A stretch of 64,000 nucleotides of DNA. Origin: Pseudomonadota bacterium (GTDB taxonomy: Bacteria; Pseudomonadota; Gammaproteobacteria; Xanthomonadales; Xanthomonadaceae). The stretch covers positions 1 through 64,000 of the forward strand of contig JAFEFT010000009.1 of assembly GCA_018240435.1 (NCBI GenBank), given 5' to 3'. The notes beneath the pieces were generated by a model. The model saw only the letters and a list, made by a program, of their open reading frames with translations. It was not told where the DNA came from and made no database searches. A program made the position numbers and the translations under genes. The number at the start of each line of letters is the position of its first letter. Positions within the stretch are counted from its first letter, which is position 1. This document shows, piece after piece, positions 36,567-44,905 of the stretch.

Positions 36567-37571
36567 ATGATAACCGCTCCGGTCCACCACGCGCAGCCGC
36601 CGCACTGGCAACGGCTGTGGCGCGAGGCGGTGCGCGATCCGCGCGAGCTGCTGCGCCTGCTCGATCTGCCGGCGCTGGCGGCAACGCTGTCCGACGCCGC
36701 CGCGGCGCAGTTCCCGCTGCGGGTGCCGCACGGCTTCGTGGCGCGGATGCGCCGTGGCGATGCGCACGATCCGCTGCTGCGGCAGGTGCTGCCGCTGCTC
36801 GACGAGGATCGCGTCGTGCCCGGCTTCACGCTCGACGCCGTCGGCGATGGCGCTGCCGGCGCCACCACCGGCGTGATCCACAAATACCACGGCCGCGCCC
36901 TGCTGATCGCCACCGGCTCGTGCGCGATCCACTGCCGCTACTGCTTTCGCCGCCACTTCCCCTACGCCGAACAGACCGCGGCGACAGGGCGCTGGCGCGA
37001 GGCGCTGGACTGGCTGCGCGCGCACCCGGAGATCGACGAGGTGCTGCTCTCCGGCGGCGATCCGCTGTCGCTCTCGACCGCCCGGCTGGCCGAATTCACC
37101 CGCGAGCTGGCCGGCATCACCCACGTCGGCACCCTGCGCATCCACACCCGCCTGCCAGTGGCGCTGCCCGAGCGAATCGACGCCGAATTGCTGGACTGGC
37201 TGGCCGCCCTGCCGCAACGCGTGGTGGTGATGATCCACGCCAATCATGGCAACGAATTCGACGCTTCCGTCGATGCCGCGCTGCGGGCATTGCGCGACGC
37301 CGGCGTCACCTTGCTCAATCAATCGGTGCTGCTGCGCGGCGTCAACGACGACGCCGATGTGCTGGCCGCGCTGTCGCGGCGGATGTTCGCCGCCGGCGTG
37401 CTGCCGTGCTACCTGCACCAGCTCGACCGCGTTGCCGGCACCGCTCACTTCGCCGTCGACGACGCCAGCGCGCGCGATCTCGTCGCCACCATCCGCGACC
37501 GCCTGCCGGGCTATCTGGTGCCGCGACTGGTGCGCGAGATCGCCGGCGCGGCCGCCAAGACGCCGGTCTGA
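36567..37571 (+). CDS. epmB: L-lysine 2,3-aminomutase EpmB
   Basis: A 334-residue radical SAM enzyme that converts L-alpha-lysine to (R)-beta-lysine for EF-P modification. The iron-sulfur motif is CAIHCRYC, with cysteines C119, C123 and C126, followed by FRRHFPY. Other family blocks are [14 protein letters not shown] near 155 and [11 protein letters not shown] near 250. It is shorter than clostridial lysine aminomutases, as EpmB should be. It lies divergent to efp. fimX follows on the same strand, 146 bases later. Confidence 0.93.
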   Translation: MITAPVHHAQPPHWQRLWREAVRDPRELLRLLDLPALAATLSDAAAAQFPLRVPHGFVARMRRGDAHDPLLRQVLPLLDEDRVVPGFTLDAVGDGAAGATTGVIHKYHGRALLIATGSCAIHCRYCFRRHFPYAEQTAATGRWREALDWLRAHPEIDEVLLSGGDPLSLSTARLAEFTRELAGITHVGTLRIHTRLPVALPERIDAELLDWLAALPQRVVVMIHANHGNEFDASVDAALRALRDAGVTLLNQSVLLRGVNDDADVLAALSRRMFAAGVLPCYLHQLDRVAGTAHFAVDDASARDLVATIRDRLPGYLVPRLVREIAGAAAKTPV

Positions 37572-37717
37572 CCCGGCATCCGGCGCCGCCGCAACGCCTC
37601 GACCGCGTCGCCGCAGTCCCGATCGGCGCAGGGCTGCGTTATGATTCCGCTTCCGACGACCGCGCTGGCGGTACAGCGCCCGGTCGGCTCCCTTTTCGAT
37701 CCGCCAGAGTCCCCCGC

Positions 37718-39799
37718 ATGGCACCGAAAGCGAAAGAAGCCAGCATCCGGTTGATGGTGGTCGAAGACCAGCTCGACCACGCCGAGCACCACATCAGCAC
37801 GCTGCGCAACGGCGGCATCGCGGTGCGTCCGCAACGACCGCAGGATTCGGCCGAACTCAAGGCACAACTGGCCGAAGGCCATGTCGACATCGTGCTCGCC
37901 TCGCTGGACGCGAAAAATCTGCCGTTCGCCGAAGTGCTGACGGCGGTCAACGCCAACGGCAAGGACATCAGCGTGATCGCCACCATGGGCAAGCCGCTGG
38001 ACGAGGATCGTCTGGTCGCCGCACTGGTCGGCGGCGCACGCGCGGTGGCGCTGCGCGATCGCCCCGAGCACCTGCGCCTGGTCGTGCGCAACGAGTTCGC
38101 GGCGCTCGAAAATCGCCGCGAAATGCGCCACGCCGAAGCGGCGCTGCACGAGTCGGAGCGGCGCTGCGATCAGCTGATGGCGTCCTCGCGCGACCCGATC
38201 GCCTACGTCGCCGACGGCATGCACATCCGCGCCAACGAGGCCTATCTGGAAATGTTCGGCTACGAGGACTTCGAGGAGATCGAAGGCCTGCCACTGCTGG
38301 ACATGGTCGGCGACGACGATGCCGATCGCTTCAAGACCCTGCTCAAGAACATGGCCAAGGGCGAGCCTCCACCGGACAAGTACGAGCTGCGCGCGCGCCG
38401 CGCCGACGGTTCGGATTTCGACGCGACGATGGAGTTCTCGCAGGCCAAGTACGAGGGCGAGGCCTGCCTGCAAATCATCTTCCGGCAGCGTCTGGTCGAT
38501 GCCGACATGCAGGCCGAGCTCGACAAGCTGCGCTATGAGGACCAGGTTACCGGGCTGGCCAACCGCCGCTATTTCATGGAGCAGCTCGAACCGATGGTCA
38601 AGGCCGCCGCCGAGGGCCGCAACGACCAGATCCTGCTGCTGATCGAACCGGACCACTACGCCACCTTGATGCAGGAAATCGGCATCGGCCACTCCGATGA
38701 ATTCCTTGCCCGCTTTGGTGCCCACCTGCGCGAGACGCTGGGCGGCAAGGCCATCGCCGCGCGCTTTTCCGACCACACCTTCGCCGTGCTCAAGGCCGAT
38801 TCGGCGCCCGAGGCCAGCAAGGCGCTGGCCGCATCGATCCGTACCGCCTTCCAGGGCTTCATCGTCGAGGCCGGATCGCGCTCGGTGAACATCACCGTCA
38901 GCATCGGCGGCGTGCAGATCGGCGAGAAGATCGCCAGCCTGCAGCAGGTGCTGGGCAAGGCCAGCCAGGCGGTCAACGCCTGCAGCGGGGTGGGCGGCGA
39001 CCGCATCGAAATCTTCGATCCATCCGCCCGCGACCGCGCCGAAATCGAACGCATTGCCGCCTGGGTCGCGCGCATCAAACAGGCCCTGGCGGGCGACGGC
39101 TTCGTCCTGCATTACCAGCCGATCATCAGCATGAACGGCCAGCCCGGCGAGACGTACGAGGTCTTGCTGCGCATGCGCGGTGCCGGCGGCGAGATCGTGC
39201 CACCGGCAAACTTCCTGCCGATCGCCGAAGAACACGCCCTGCTCGACGACGTCGACCGTTTCGTCGTCACCCGGGCCATCGAAGTGCTGGCCGAGCGCAA
39301 GAAAGCCGGCAAACAGACCACGCTGGTGGTCAAGGTCACGCCGGCCTCGCTGCACGAGGGCGGCTTCGAGGACCTGATCGCCGAGCAGCTCAAAAAGCAC
39401 GGCGTGCCCGGCGATCGCCTGATCCTGGAAATCCCCGAGACCAAGGTGTTCACCAACTTGCGCGCCACCCAGGATCTGCAGAAGGCCGTGCACTCGCTGG
39501 GCGTGCGGCTGGCGCTGGCGCAATTCGGCACCGGCCTGAACTCGTTCCAGATGCTCGGCCACATCGACGCGGCCTATCTGAAGATCGACCGCTCGTTCTC
39601 GGCCGATCTGGCCAAGTCGGCCGACAGCCAGAAGAAGATGCGCGAGATGACCGCCGAGGGCCACCAACTGGGCAAGCAGGTGATCGCCGAGTTCGTGCAG
39701 GACGCCGGCAGCATGAGCGCGCTGTTCTCGATCGGCGTGGACTACGTCGAAGGCCACTTCCTGGCCGCCGCCGGCCCGGACATGAACTACGAGTTCTGA
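37718..39799 (+). CDS. fimX: FimX-like REC-PAS-GGDEF-EAL protein
   Basis: A 693-residue protein. The order is degenerate receiver (about 8-130), PAS (about 145-265, RCDQLMASSRDPIAYVADGM), degenerate GGDEF (about 280-440, with SDEFLARFG in place of GGDEF), and EAL (about 450-690, with YEVLLRM in place of EAL). Catalytic residues are missing from both enzyme domains. This is the pattern of FimX, a c-di-GMP binding protein that works with PilZ and PilB in type IV pilus assembly and twitching. The ATG at 37718 gives the expected N-terminus. Confidence 0.85.
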   Translation: MAPKAKEASIRLMVVEDQLDHAEHHISTLRNGGIAVRPQRPQDSAELKAQLAEGHVDIVLASLDAKNLPFAEVLTAVNANGKDISVIATMGKPLDEDRLVAALVGGARAVALRDRPEHLRLVVRNEFAALENRREMRHAEAALHESERRCDQLMASSRDPIAYVADGMHIRANEAYLEMFGYEDFEEIEGLPLLDMVGDDDADRFKTLLKNMAKGEPPPDKYELRARRADGSDFDATMEFSQAKYEGEACLQIIFRQRLVDADMQAELDKLRYEDQVTGLANRRYFMEQLEPMVKAAAEGRNDQILLLIEPDHYATLMQEIGIGHSDEFLARFGAHLRETLGGKAIAARFSDHTFAVLKADSAPEASKALAASIRTAFQGFIVEAGSRSVNITVSIGGVQIGEKIASLQQVLGKASQAVNACSGVGGDRIEIFDPSARDRAEIERIAAWVARIKQALAGDGFVLHYQPIISMNGQPGETYEVLLRMRGAGGEIVPPANFLPIAEEHALLDDVDRFVVTRAIEVLAERKKAGKQTTLVVKVTPASLHEGGFEDLIAEQLKKHGVPGDRLILEIPETKVFTNLRATQDLQKAVHSLGVRLALAQFGTGLNSFQMLGHIDAAYLKIDRSFSADLAKSADSQKKMREMTAEGHQLGKQVIAEFVQDAGSMSALFSIGVDYVEGHFLAAAGPDMNYEF

Positions 39800-39848
39800 C
39801 CGCAGCGGCCGGTTCGGTTGGCAGCCAGCCCCGCTTCCGAAAATTCCG

Positions 39849-40013
39849 CTAGGGAAGGTCTGAATAAGTCTTGTCATCCCTGCGAAGGCAGGGATCCAGT
39901 GACTCTATGTTGTTGAAATAAAAGACACTGGATTCCCGCTTTCGCGGAAGCGCTTTACAACGGCGAAGCCGGTCAATGACGATCAAAAACAAAGTTGTTC
40001 AGACCTTCCCTAG
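39849..40013. mobile_element. 157-bp MITE with IS5-like inverted ends, CTAG-flanked
   Basis: The element at 39853-40009 starts GGAAGGTCTGAATAAG and ends with the inverse of GGAAGGTCTGAACAAC, giving imperfect terminal inverted repeats of about 17 bases. Both ends abut CTAG (39849-39852 and 40010-40013), which fits target duplication by IS5-type elements. It has no coding capacity. It carries inside it a REPIN-like doublet (hairpins around 39882-39900 and 39931-39950 with CACTGG/CCAGTG flanks). Confidence 0.7.
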
Positions 40014-40017
40014 CGGC

Positions 40018-40571
40018 CAGCCCGCCCGCTCCCGAAGATTCCGTTCCTGGCAGCCCCGCTCCCGAAGATTCCATTCACGACCGGCCCGCCCACTCCCGAA
40101 GATTCCGTTCGTGGTGAGCCTGTCGAACCATGAACGGAATCCCTCGCCACACCCTCGACAAACCACTCGCGCCCGCCCCAACGCAGACCCGCTAACGGCC
40201 AGGCCCGCTCCCGAAGATTCCGCTAACAGCCAGCCCCCGCTCCCGAAGATTCCATTCACGACCAGCCCGCCCACTCCCGAAGATTCCGTTCACGACCAGC
40301 CCGCCCACTCCCGAAGATTCCGTTCGTGGTGAGCCTGTCGAACCATGAACGGAATCCCCCGCCACACCCGCGACAAACCACTCGCGTTCGCCTCAACGCA
40401 GACCCGCTAGCGGCCAGCCCCCGCTCCCGAAGATTCCGTTCCTGGCAGCCCCCACTCCCGAAGATTCCATTCACGACCAGCCCGCCCACTCCCGAAGATT
40501 CCATTCACGACCAGCCCGCCCGCTCCCGAAGATTCCGTTCGTGGTGAGCCTGTCGAACCATGAACGGAATC
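40018..40571. repeat. 215-bp higher-order repeat with CTCCCGAAGATTCC core
   Basis: The core CTCCCGAAGATTCC occurs 11 times, in four spacer contexts. A 38-base hairpin segment beginning GTTCGTGGTGAGCCTGTCG recurs at 40107, 40322 and 40537, exactly 215 bases apart each time. The array is thus about 2.5 copies of a 215-base unit made of shorter repeats. Reading frames on both strands (for example repeats of NGIFGSG) look like a by-product. With the MITE it fills the 871-base gap between fimX and ybeD. Confidence 0.85.
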
Positions 40572-40670
40572 CCATACCGCACCAGCAGCCCGGCGCCCGC
40601 CGCCATTCCCCGGCGGCCACGACCCTGCATGGCGCTTGGGAATGGCGCGGCCTGCCCCGATAATGCGCAC

Positions 40671-40964
40671 ATGGACATCCACGATGGCAGCGGCCAAGGC
40701 CGCGATGCGAGCCGCGGCTTCGAATTCCCCGGCGTGTTCGAGATCGCCGCGATGGGGCCGGCGCAGGCGCGGCTGGAAGAGGAGATTCCGCGCTTGCTGA
40801 CCCAAGCGGGGCTGACGGTGCTGCACGAAACCGTCCGCACCCGGGAATCGAGCGCCGGCCGCTTCGTGTCGGTGACGGTCAGCTTTCACGCCGCCTCGCG
40901 CGCCGATTACGACACCGCGCACCGCGCCTTGCGCGCGCATCCGGAGGTGAAGTGGACGTTGTGA
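40671..40964 (+). CDS. YbeD/DUF493 family protein
   Basis: A 97-residue protein. The core ([20 protein letters not shown] near residue 17, [19 protein letters not shown] near 70, VKWTL at the end) is DUF493, an ACT-like alpha/beta fold. It is usually encoded directly before lipB, as here. Its stop overlaps the lipB GTG start by 13 bases, so the two are coupled. A possible allosteric or regulatory role is suggested by the fold only. Confidence 0.88.
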   Translation: MDIHDGSGQGRDASRGFEFPGVFEIAAMGPAQARLEEEIPRLLTQAGLTVLHETVRTRESSAGRFVSVTVSFHAASRADYDTAHRALRAHPEVKWTL

Positions 40965-41644
40965 GTCAGTCGCGGCAGTGGCTCGTGCGCGATCTCGGCC
41001 GGCGCGCCTACGAGCCGGTGTGGCGGGCGATGCAGGCCTTCACCGATACCCGCGACGACGCCACCGCGGACGAACTGTGGGTCGTCGAACACGATCCGGT
41101 GTTCACCCTCGGCCAGGCCGGCAAGCCCGAACATGTGCTCGCACCGGGCGATATTCCGGTGCTGCACGTCGATCGCGGCGGCCAGGTCACCTACCACGGC
41201 CCCGGCCAGATCGTCGCCTATCCACTGGTGGATTTGCGCCGCATCCACCTGGGCGTGCGCGAGATGGTCGAGCGCATCGAACAGTCGGTGATCGACGTGC
41301 TGGCCGACTGGAACATCCTCGGGCAACGCCGCGACGGCGCACCGGGCGTGTATGTCGCCGGCGCCAAGATCGCCGCACTGGGACTGCGCATCCGCCGTGG
41401 TTGCAGCTTCCACGGCCTGGCGTTCAACGTGGCGATGGATCTGGAGCCCTTCCACCGCATCAATCCGTGCGGCTATCAGGGCCTGCAAGTCACCTCGGTG
41501 CGCGATCTGGGCGGCCCATCCCGCGCCGCCGAACTGGTCCCGGCATTGGTCGAATCACTGTCGCGCCAGCTCGGCCTGTGCCCGCGCTGGCCGGATGGCG
41601 CGCCGGCGCTGGCGCAGACCGCCACCGGCACCGCGCACCCATGA
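40952..41644 (+). CDS. lipB: octanoyl-[acyl-carrier-protein] transferase
   Basis: A 230-residue LipB that moves octanoyl groups from ACP to lipoyl domains. The acyl-binding Cys is C173 in [14 protein letters not shown], the catalytic Lys is K139 in [11 protein letters not shown], and [20 protein letters not shown] lies near residue 75. The start is GTG at 40952 with GGAGG just before. In most bacteria lipA follows lipB. Here a 316-base stretch without genes and then prc follow, so lipA must be elsewhere. Confidence 0.95.
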   Translation: MDVVSQSRQWLVRDLGRRAYEPVWRAMQAFTDTRDDATADELWVVEHDPVFTLGQAGKPEHVLAPGDIPVLHVDRGGQVTYHGPGQIVAYPLVDLRRIHLGVREMVERIEQSVIDVLADWNILGQRRDGAPGVYVAGAKIAALGLRIRRGCSFHGLAFNVAMDLEPFHRINPCGYQGLQVTSVRDLGGPSRAAELVPALVESLSRQLGLCPRWPDGAPALAQTATGTAHP

Positions 41645-41960
41645 AGCACCACGTCACCGGTCCGCGCGCGCCAACCGCGAGCTTGCCGCCCGTCGGCGCC
41701 GTTTGCGTTGTCTGGCCACGACGGCGCCGCGCGGGAAGGCGGCCACGCCTTTCGGCACAGGCGCGATTCAGGCAATGGGCGCAGGCTGTGGCACGATGCA
41801 ATGACGGCGCTGGCCCGGCTGCGGCGTCGCCGGTTTGCCTGTACCGGCGGCCGCGAACCACGGCCGCACTGGCGTTGTCCAAACCTGTCGTTGACGTCCG
41901 GCGCGCCCATCGCCCGCCCCGGTCGTGCACCACCCGACGCGATCGCCCGCAAGGATTCCC
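41645..41960. other. 316-base gap after lipB, nothing recognised
   Basis: No gene, repeat or clear promoter was recognised. A 107-codon ORF starts in the lipB stop (ATGA at 41641) and stays open to 41961, but its composition (many Arg, no domain) looks like read-through sequence. Confidence 0.5.
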
Positions 41961-44207
41961 ATGATTCGCAAGTTGCTGCTCGCCACCATCGTCGCCGTGC
42001 CGCTGGCCCTGCTCGGCCATCGCTTGTCGACGATGCCGCAATCGCCCGAAGACGCGATGCACGATCTGATTGCGTCGACCGCTCCGGCCGCGCTCACGTC
42101 GACCGGCAAGGCGACCGCGCGCGACGCGGCGCAAGGCTTGAGCCCGACCGCGCAGCAGGGCCGCGAAGCCTGGATCGTCAACCGCCTGCTCAGCGATGGC
42201 CGTTTCTTCTATCGTCCACAGCCGGCCGGGCCAGCGTTGTCGCAACAGATCTTCAAGCACTACCTCGACTCGCTCGACGGCGGCAAACTGTTCTTCACGC
42301 AGGCCGACATCGACCGCTTCGCCCCGTACCGCGACACCCTCAGCGATGCGATCAGGACGCAGAACCTCAAACCGGCCTTCGACATCTTCAAGGTCTACCT
42401 GCAACGCATCGACCAGCGCGTGGCCTATGCCCGGCAGCTGGTGCACCACGACTTCGACTTCGGCAGCAAGGAAACCTGGGCGTACGACCGCAAGGATGCG
42501 CCCTGGGCGGCCGACGACAAGGCGCTCGACGAGTTGTGGCGCAAGTACGTCAAGAACGACGTGCTGCGGCTGAAGCTGGCGGGCAAGAAGCCGGCCGAGA
42601 TCCGCGCCACCCTCGACAAGCGCTACGCGCAGATCGCCAGCCGCGCGCACCTGATGAACGGCGAGGACGTGTTCCAGACCTTCATGGATTCCTATGCGCT
42701 GAGCCTGGATCCGCACACCGATTACATGGATCCGCGCACCACCGCCAACTTCAACATCTCGATGAGCCTGTCGCTGGAAGGCATCGGCGCGGTGCTGCAA
42801 AAGCAGGACGACTACGTCGCCATCCGCACCCTGATGCCCGGCGGCCCGGCCGCCGCGTCGGGCAAGCTCAAGGTCGGCGATCGCGTCGTTGCCGTAGGCC
42901 AGGGCAACAGCGGCGAGATGGTCGACGTGGTCGGCTGGCGCATCGACGACGTGGTCGACAAGATCCGCGGCGCCAAGGGCACCCGCGTCCGCCTCGACGT
43001 GCTGCCCGGAAGCGCCTCGGCCGACGCCAAGCCGGTCACCGTCAGCCTCGTGCGCGACAAGATCCATCTCGAGGAGCAGGCCGCCAAGTCGCGCATCATC
43101 GAGACCGGCACCGGCGCGCAAAAGCACCGCATCGGCATCATCGAGCTGCCCACCTTCTACGAGGATTTCGAAGGCCGTCGCCGCAACGATCCCAATTACG
43201 CCTCGGCCACCCGCGATGTCGCGAAGATCCTCGCCCAGTTCAACACCCAGAAGGTCGACGGCGTGGTGGTCGATCTGCGCGACAACGGCGGCGGCTCGCT
43301 GACCGAAGCGATCGAACTCACCGGCCTGTTCGTCGGCCCGGGGCCGGTGGTGCAGGTGCGCGACTCGTCCGGCAACGTCGATGTGCAGACCGACGACGAA
43401 TCGCGGGCGGCTTGGAACGGGCCATTGGCGGTGCTGGTCAATCGCGGCTCGGCATCGGCCTCGGAGATCTTCGCCGCCGCGATCCAGGACTACGGTCGCG
43501 GCCTGATCCTCGGCGAGAACACCTTCGGCAAGGGCACCGTGCAAAATCTCGTCGATCTCAACCGCATCACCCGCACGCAGCCACCGCAGTATGGCCAGGT
43601 GAAGCTGACCGTGCAGCAATTCTTCCGCGTCAGCGGCGGCAGCACGCAACACAAGGGCGTGATCCCGGACATCAGCTTCCCGGCCAGCCTGGATGGCAAG
43701 GACTACGGCGAGAGCACCTACGACAACGCCCTGCCGTGGAGCCGGATCGCCGCCGCCGACCATCGCGTGTTCAACCGTTTCGCCAGCCTGCTGCCGCACC
43801 TGCAGGCGCAGTTCGAAGCGCAAGCCAAGTCCGATCTCGAGTACCAGTGGTGGCTGCAGGATTACGCCGTGTACCGCGCCCAGGCCGACCGCAAGACGAT
43901 CTCGCTCAATCTCGCCGAGCGCGCTGCCGAACGCGACAAGGACACCGCACGCCTGGCCGAACGCCAGGCCGAACGCAAGAAACTCGGGCTGGATTCCGAC
44001 GACGCCCGCGCCGACGACGGCCTCGACGCCGGCGAGCGCAACATCGCCGACGAAGCCCGCCGCGAGAAGGCCGCCAAGGATCGCATCAGCCCGCTGCAAC
44101 GCGAAGCGGCGGCGATCCTCGGCGACGCCATCGACCTGCTCGGTGCCGACCCGCAACTGGCGCAGGCGGTGCTGGCCAAGGGCGGGCACCGCACCTGGGC
44201 CGACTGA
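41961..44207 (+). CDS. prc: tail-specific periplasmic protease Prc
   Basis: A 748-residue S41 protease. A signal-anchor (LLLATIVAVPLALLGH) is near residue 5. An N-terminal helical domain follows, then PDZ at about 265-350, then the S41 core. By alignment with E. coli Prc the catalytic residues are S499 in SASASE, D510 and K524 in FGKGTVQ. The C-terminal domain is rich in charged helices and acidic (ADDGLDAGERNI). It cleaves substrates with nonpolar C-termini. The ATG has AAGGA at the right spacing, and a bidirectional terminator follows. Confidence 0.95.
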   Translation: MIRKLLLATIVAVPLALLGHRLSTMPQSPEDAMHDLIASTAPAALTSTGKATARDAAQGLSPTAQQGREAWIVNRLLSDGRFFYRPQPAGPALSQQIFKHYLDSLDGGKLFFTQADIDRFAPYRDTLSDAIRTQNLKPAFDIFKVYLQRIDQRVAYARQLVHHDFDFGSKETWAYDRKDAPWAADDKALDELWRKYVKNDVLRLKLAGKKPAEIRATLDKRYAQIASRAHLMNGEDVFQTFMDSYALSLDPHTDYMDPRTTANFNISMSLSLEGIGAVLQKQDDYVAIRTLMPGGPAAASGKLKVGDRVVAVGQGNSGEMVDVVGWRIDDVVDKIRGAKGTRVRLDVLPGSASADAKPVTVSLVRDKIHLEEQAAKSRIIETGTGAQKHRIGIIELPTFYEDFEGRRRNDPNYASATRDVAKILAQFNTQKVDGVVVDLRDNGGGSLTEAIELTGLFVGPGPVVQVRDSSGNVDVQTDDESRAAWNGPLAVLVNRGSASASEIFAAAIQDYGRGLILGENTFGKGTVQNLVDLNRITRTQPPQYGQVKLTVQQFFRVSGGSTQHKGVIPDISFPASLDGKDYGESTYDNALPWSRIAAADHRVFNRFASLLPHLQAQFEAQAKSDLEYQWWLQDYAVYRAQADRKTISLNLAERAAERDKDTARLAERQAERKKLGLDSDDARADDGLDAGERNIADEARREKAAKDRISPLQREAAAILGDAIDLLGADPQLAQAVLAKGGHRTWAD

Positions 44208-44230
44208 CGCCGGCGCCGGCCGCACGATCC

Positions 44231-44258
44231 GGAAAAGCCGCCGCGAGGCGGCTTTTCC
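44231..44258. terminator. bidirectional Rho-independent terminator
   Basis: GGAAAAGCCGCC (44231-44242), loop GCGA, GGCGGCTTTTCC (44247-44258): a 12-bp perfect stem with A and T runs at both ends. It is placed between prc and the convergent Lrp gene. Confidence 0.85.
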
Positions 44259-44285
44259 AATGCTGCGCCGATCTCCCCGCGCCGA

Positions 44286-44777
44286 TCACCGTCGCCGTCG
44301 CGGCGCAGCCCTCGTCGGCAGTGCCAGCCCCTGCTTGACGACGTCGAACACCAGCTGTGTTTCATGACGCTTGACCGCGGCCTCGTCGACGAACAGGCGG
44401 GCGGCAATCTGGCGGTAATGGGCGACACTGGTGGCGGCGATGATGACCAGGTAATCCCACGCCCCGGCCACGGCGTAGCACTGCTGCACCTCGGGCGCGG
44501 CGCGCAGGCGGGCGCGGAAGGCATCCTCGAGACGGGCGCTGCCACGCTCCATGCGCACCCACACGGCCACCAGGGTGATCGCCGGCAGCAGGTTGGCGTC
44601 GAGCAGCGCGACCTCACGCAGCAAACCGGCCCGCCGATAGCGCTGGATGCGCCGCTGCACCGCGCTCGCCGACAGGCCGACGGCCTCGCCGAGGGCGGTC
44701 AAGGTCGCGCCGGCATCGGCCTGCAAGGCTTCGAGCAGGCGATGGTCGAACTCGTCGAGGACGGGCGGAGCAGACAC
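44286..44777 (-). CDS. Lrp/AsnC family transcription regulator
   Basis: A 163-residue regulator. The AsnC-type helix-turn-helix is at about 8-60 (LDEFDHRLLEALQADAGATL, then LTALGEAVGLSASAVQRRIQ), and the RAM ligand-binding domain fills about 65-150. The start is set at GTG 44777, which gives normal length, although no clear ribosome binding site precedes it and the frame is open further upstream. It faces the DMT transporter, and a perfect 17-base palindrome overlaps its start. Lrp-type autoregulation and control of the exporter are likely. The effector is probably an amino acid. Confidence 0.87.
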   Translation of the reverse strand: MSAPPVLDEFDHRLLEALQADAGATLTALGEAVGLSASAVQRRIQRYRRAGLLREVALLDANLLPAITLVAVWVRMERGSARLEDAFRARLRAAPEVQQCYAVAGAWDYLVIIAATSVAHYRQIAARLFVDEAAVKRHETQLVFDVVKQGLALPTRAAPRRRR

Positions 44778-44792
44778 GCAAAAATTTTGCGT
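44776..44792. promoter_or_regulatory. probable Lrp-type operator palindrome
   Basis: ACGCAAAAATTTTGCGT is a perfect 17-base palindrome about one base. It is AT-rich at the centre like Lrp/AsnC sites and overlaps the first codon of the regulator gene. A degenerate half (GACGCATGATTTTTC) follows at 44796. Confidence 0.6.
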
Positions 44793-44905
44793 CAGGACGC
44801 ATGATTTTTCAACCGCGATGCTTGCGTGCCTCCTACCATGGGGCTCGCGGCACATCCGGCCGCAGCGCCGCAACCGCTGCATCCACCACCACCGGCACGA
44901 CTTGC

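Noticed and set aside
37511..39877. 788-codon ORF antisense to fimX
   Set aside because: A shadow of the real gene caused by codon bias; it has no recognisable domain and no ribosome binding site.
39976..40547. several ORFs on both strands across the 215-bp repeat
   Set aside because: They follow the repeats in all frames (NGIFGSG-type on the minus strand, PEDS-type on the plus strand), have no ribosome binding site and no non-repetitive part.
41641..41964. 107-codon ORF starting in the lipB stop codon
   Set aside because: The ATGA overlap is tempting, but the product is Arg-rich with no domain and looks like translated intergenic DNA.
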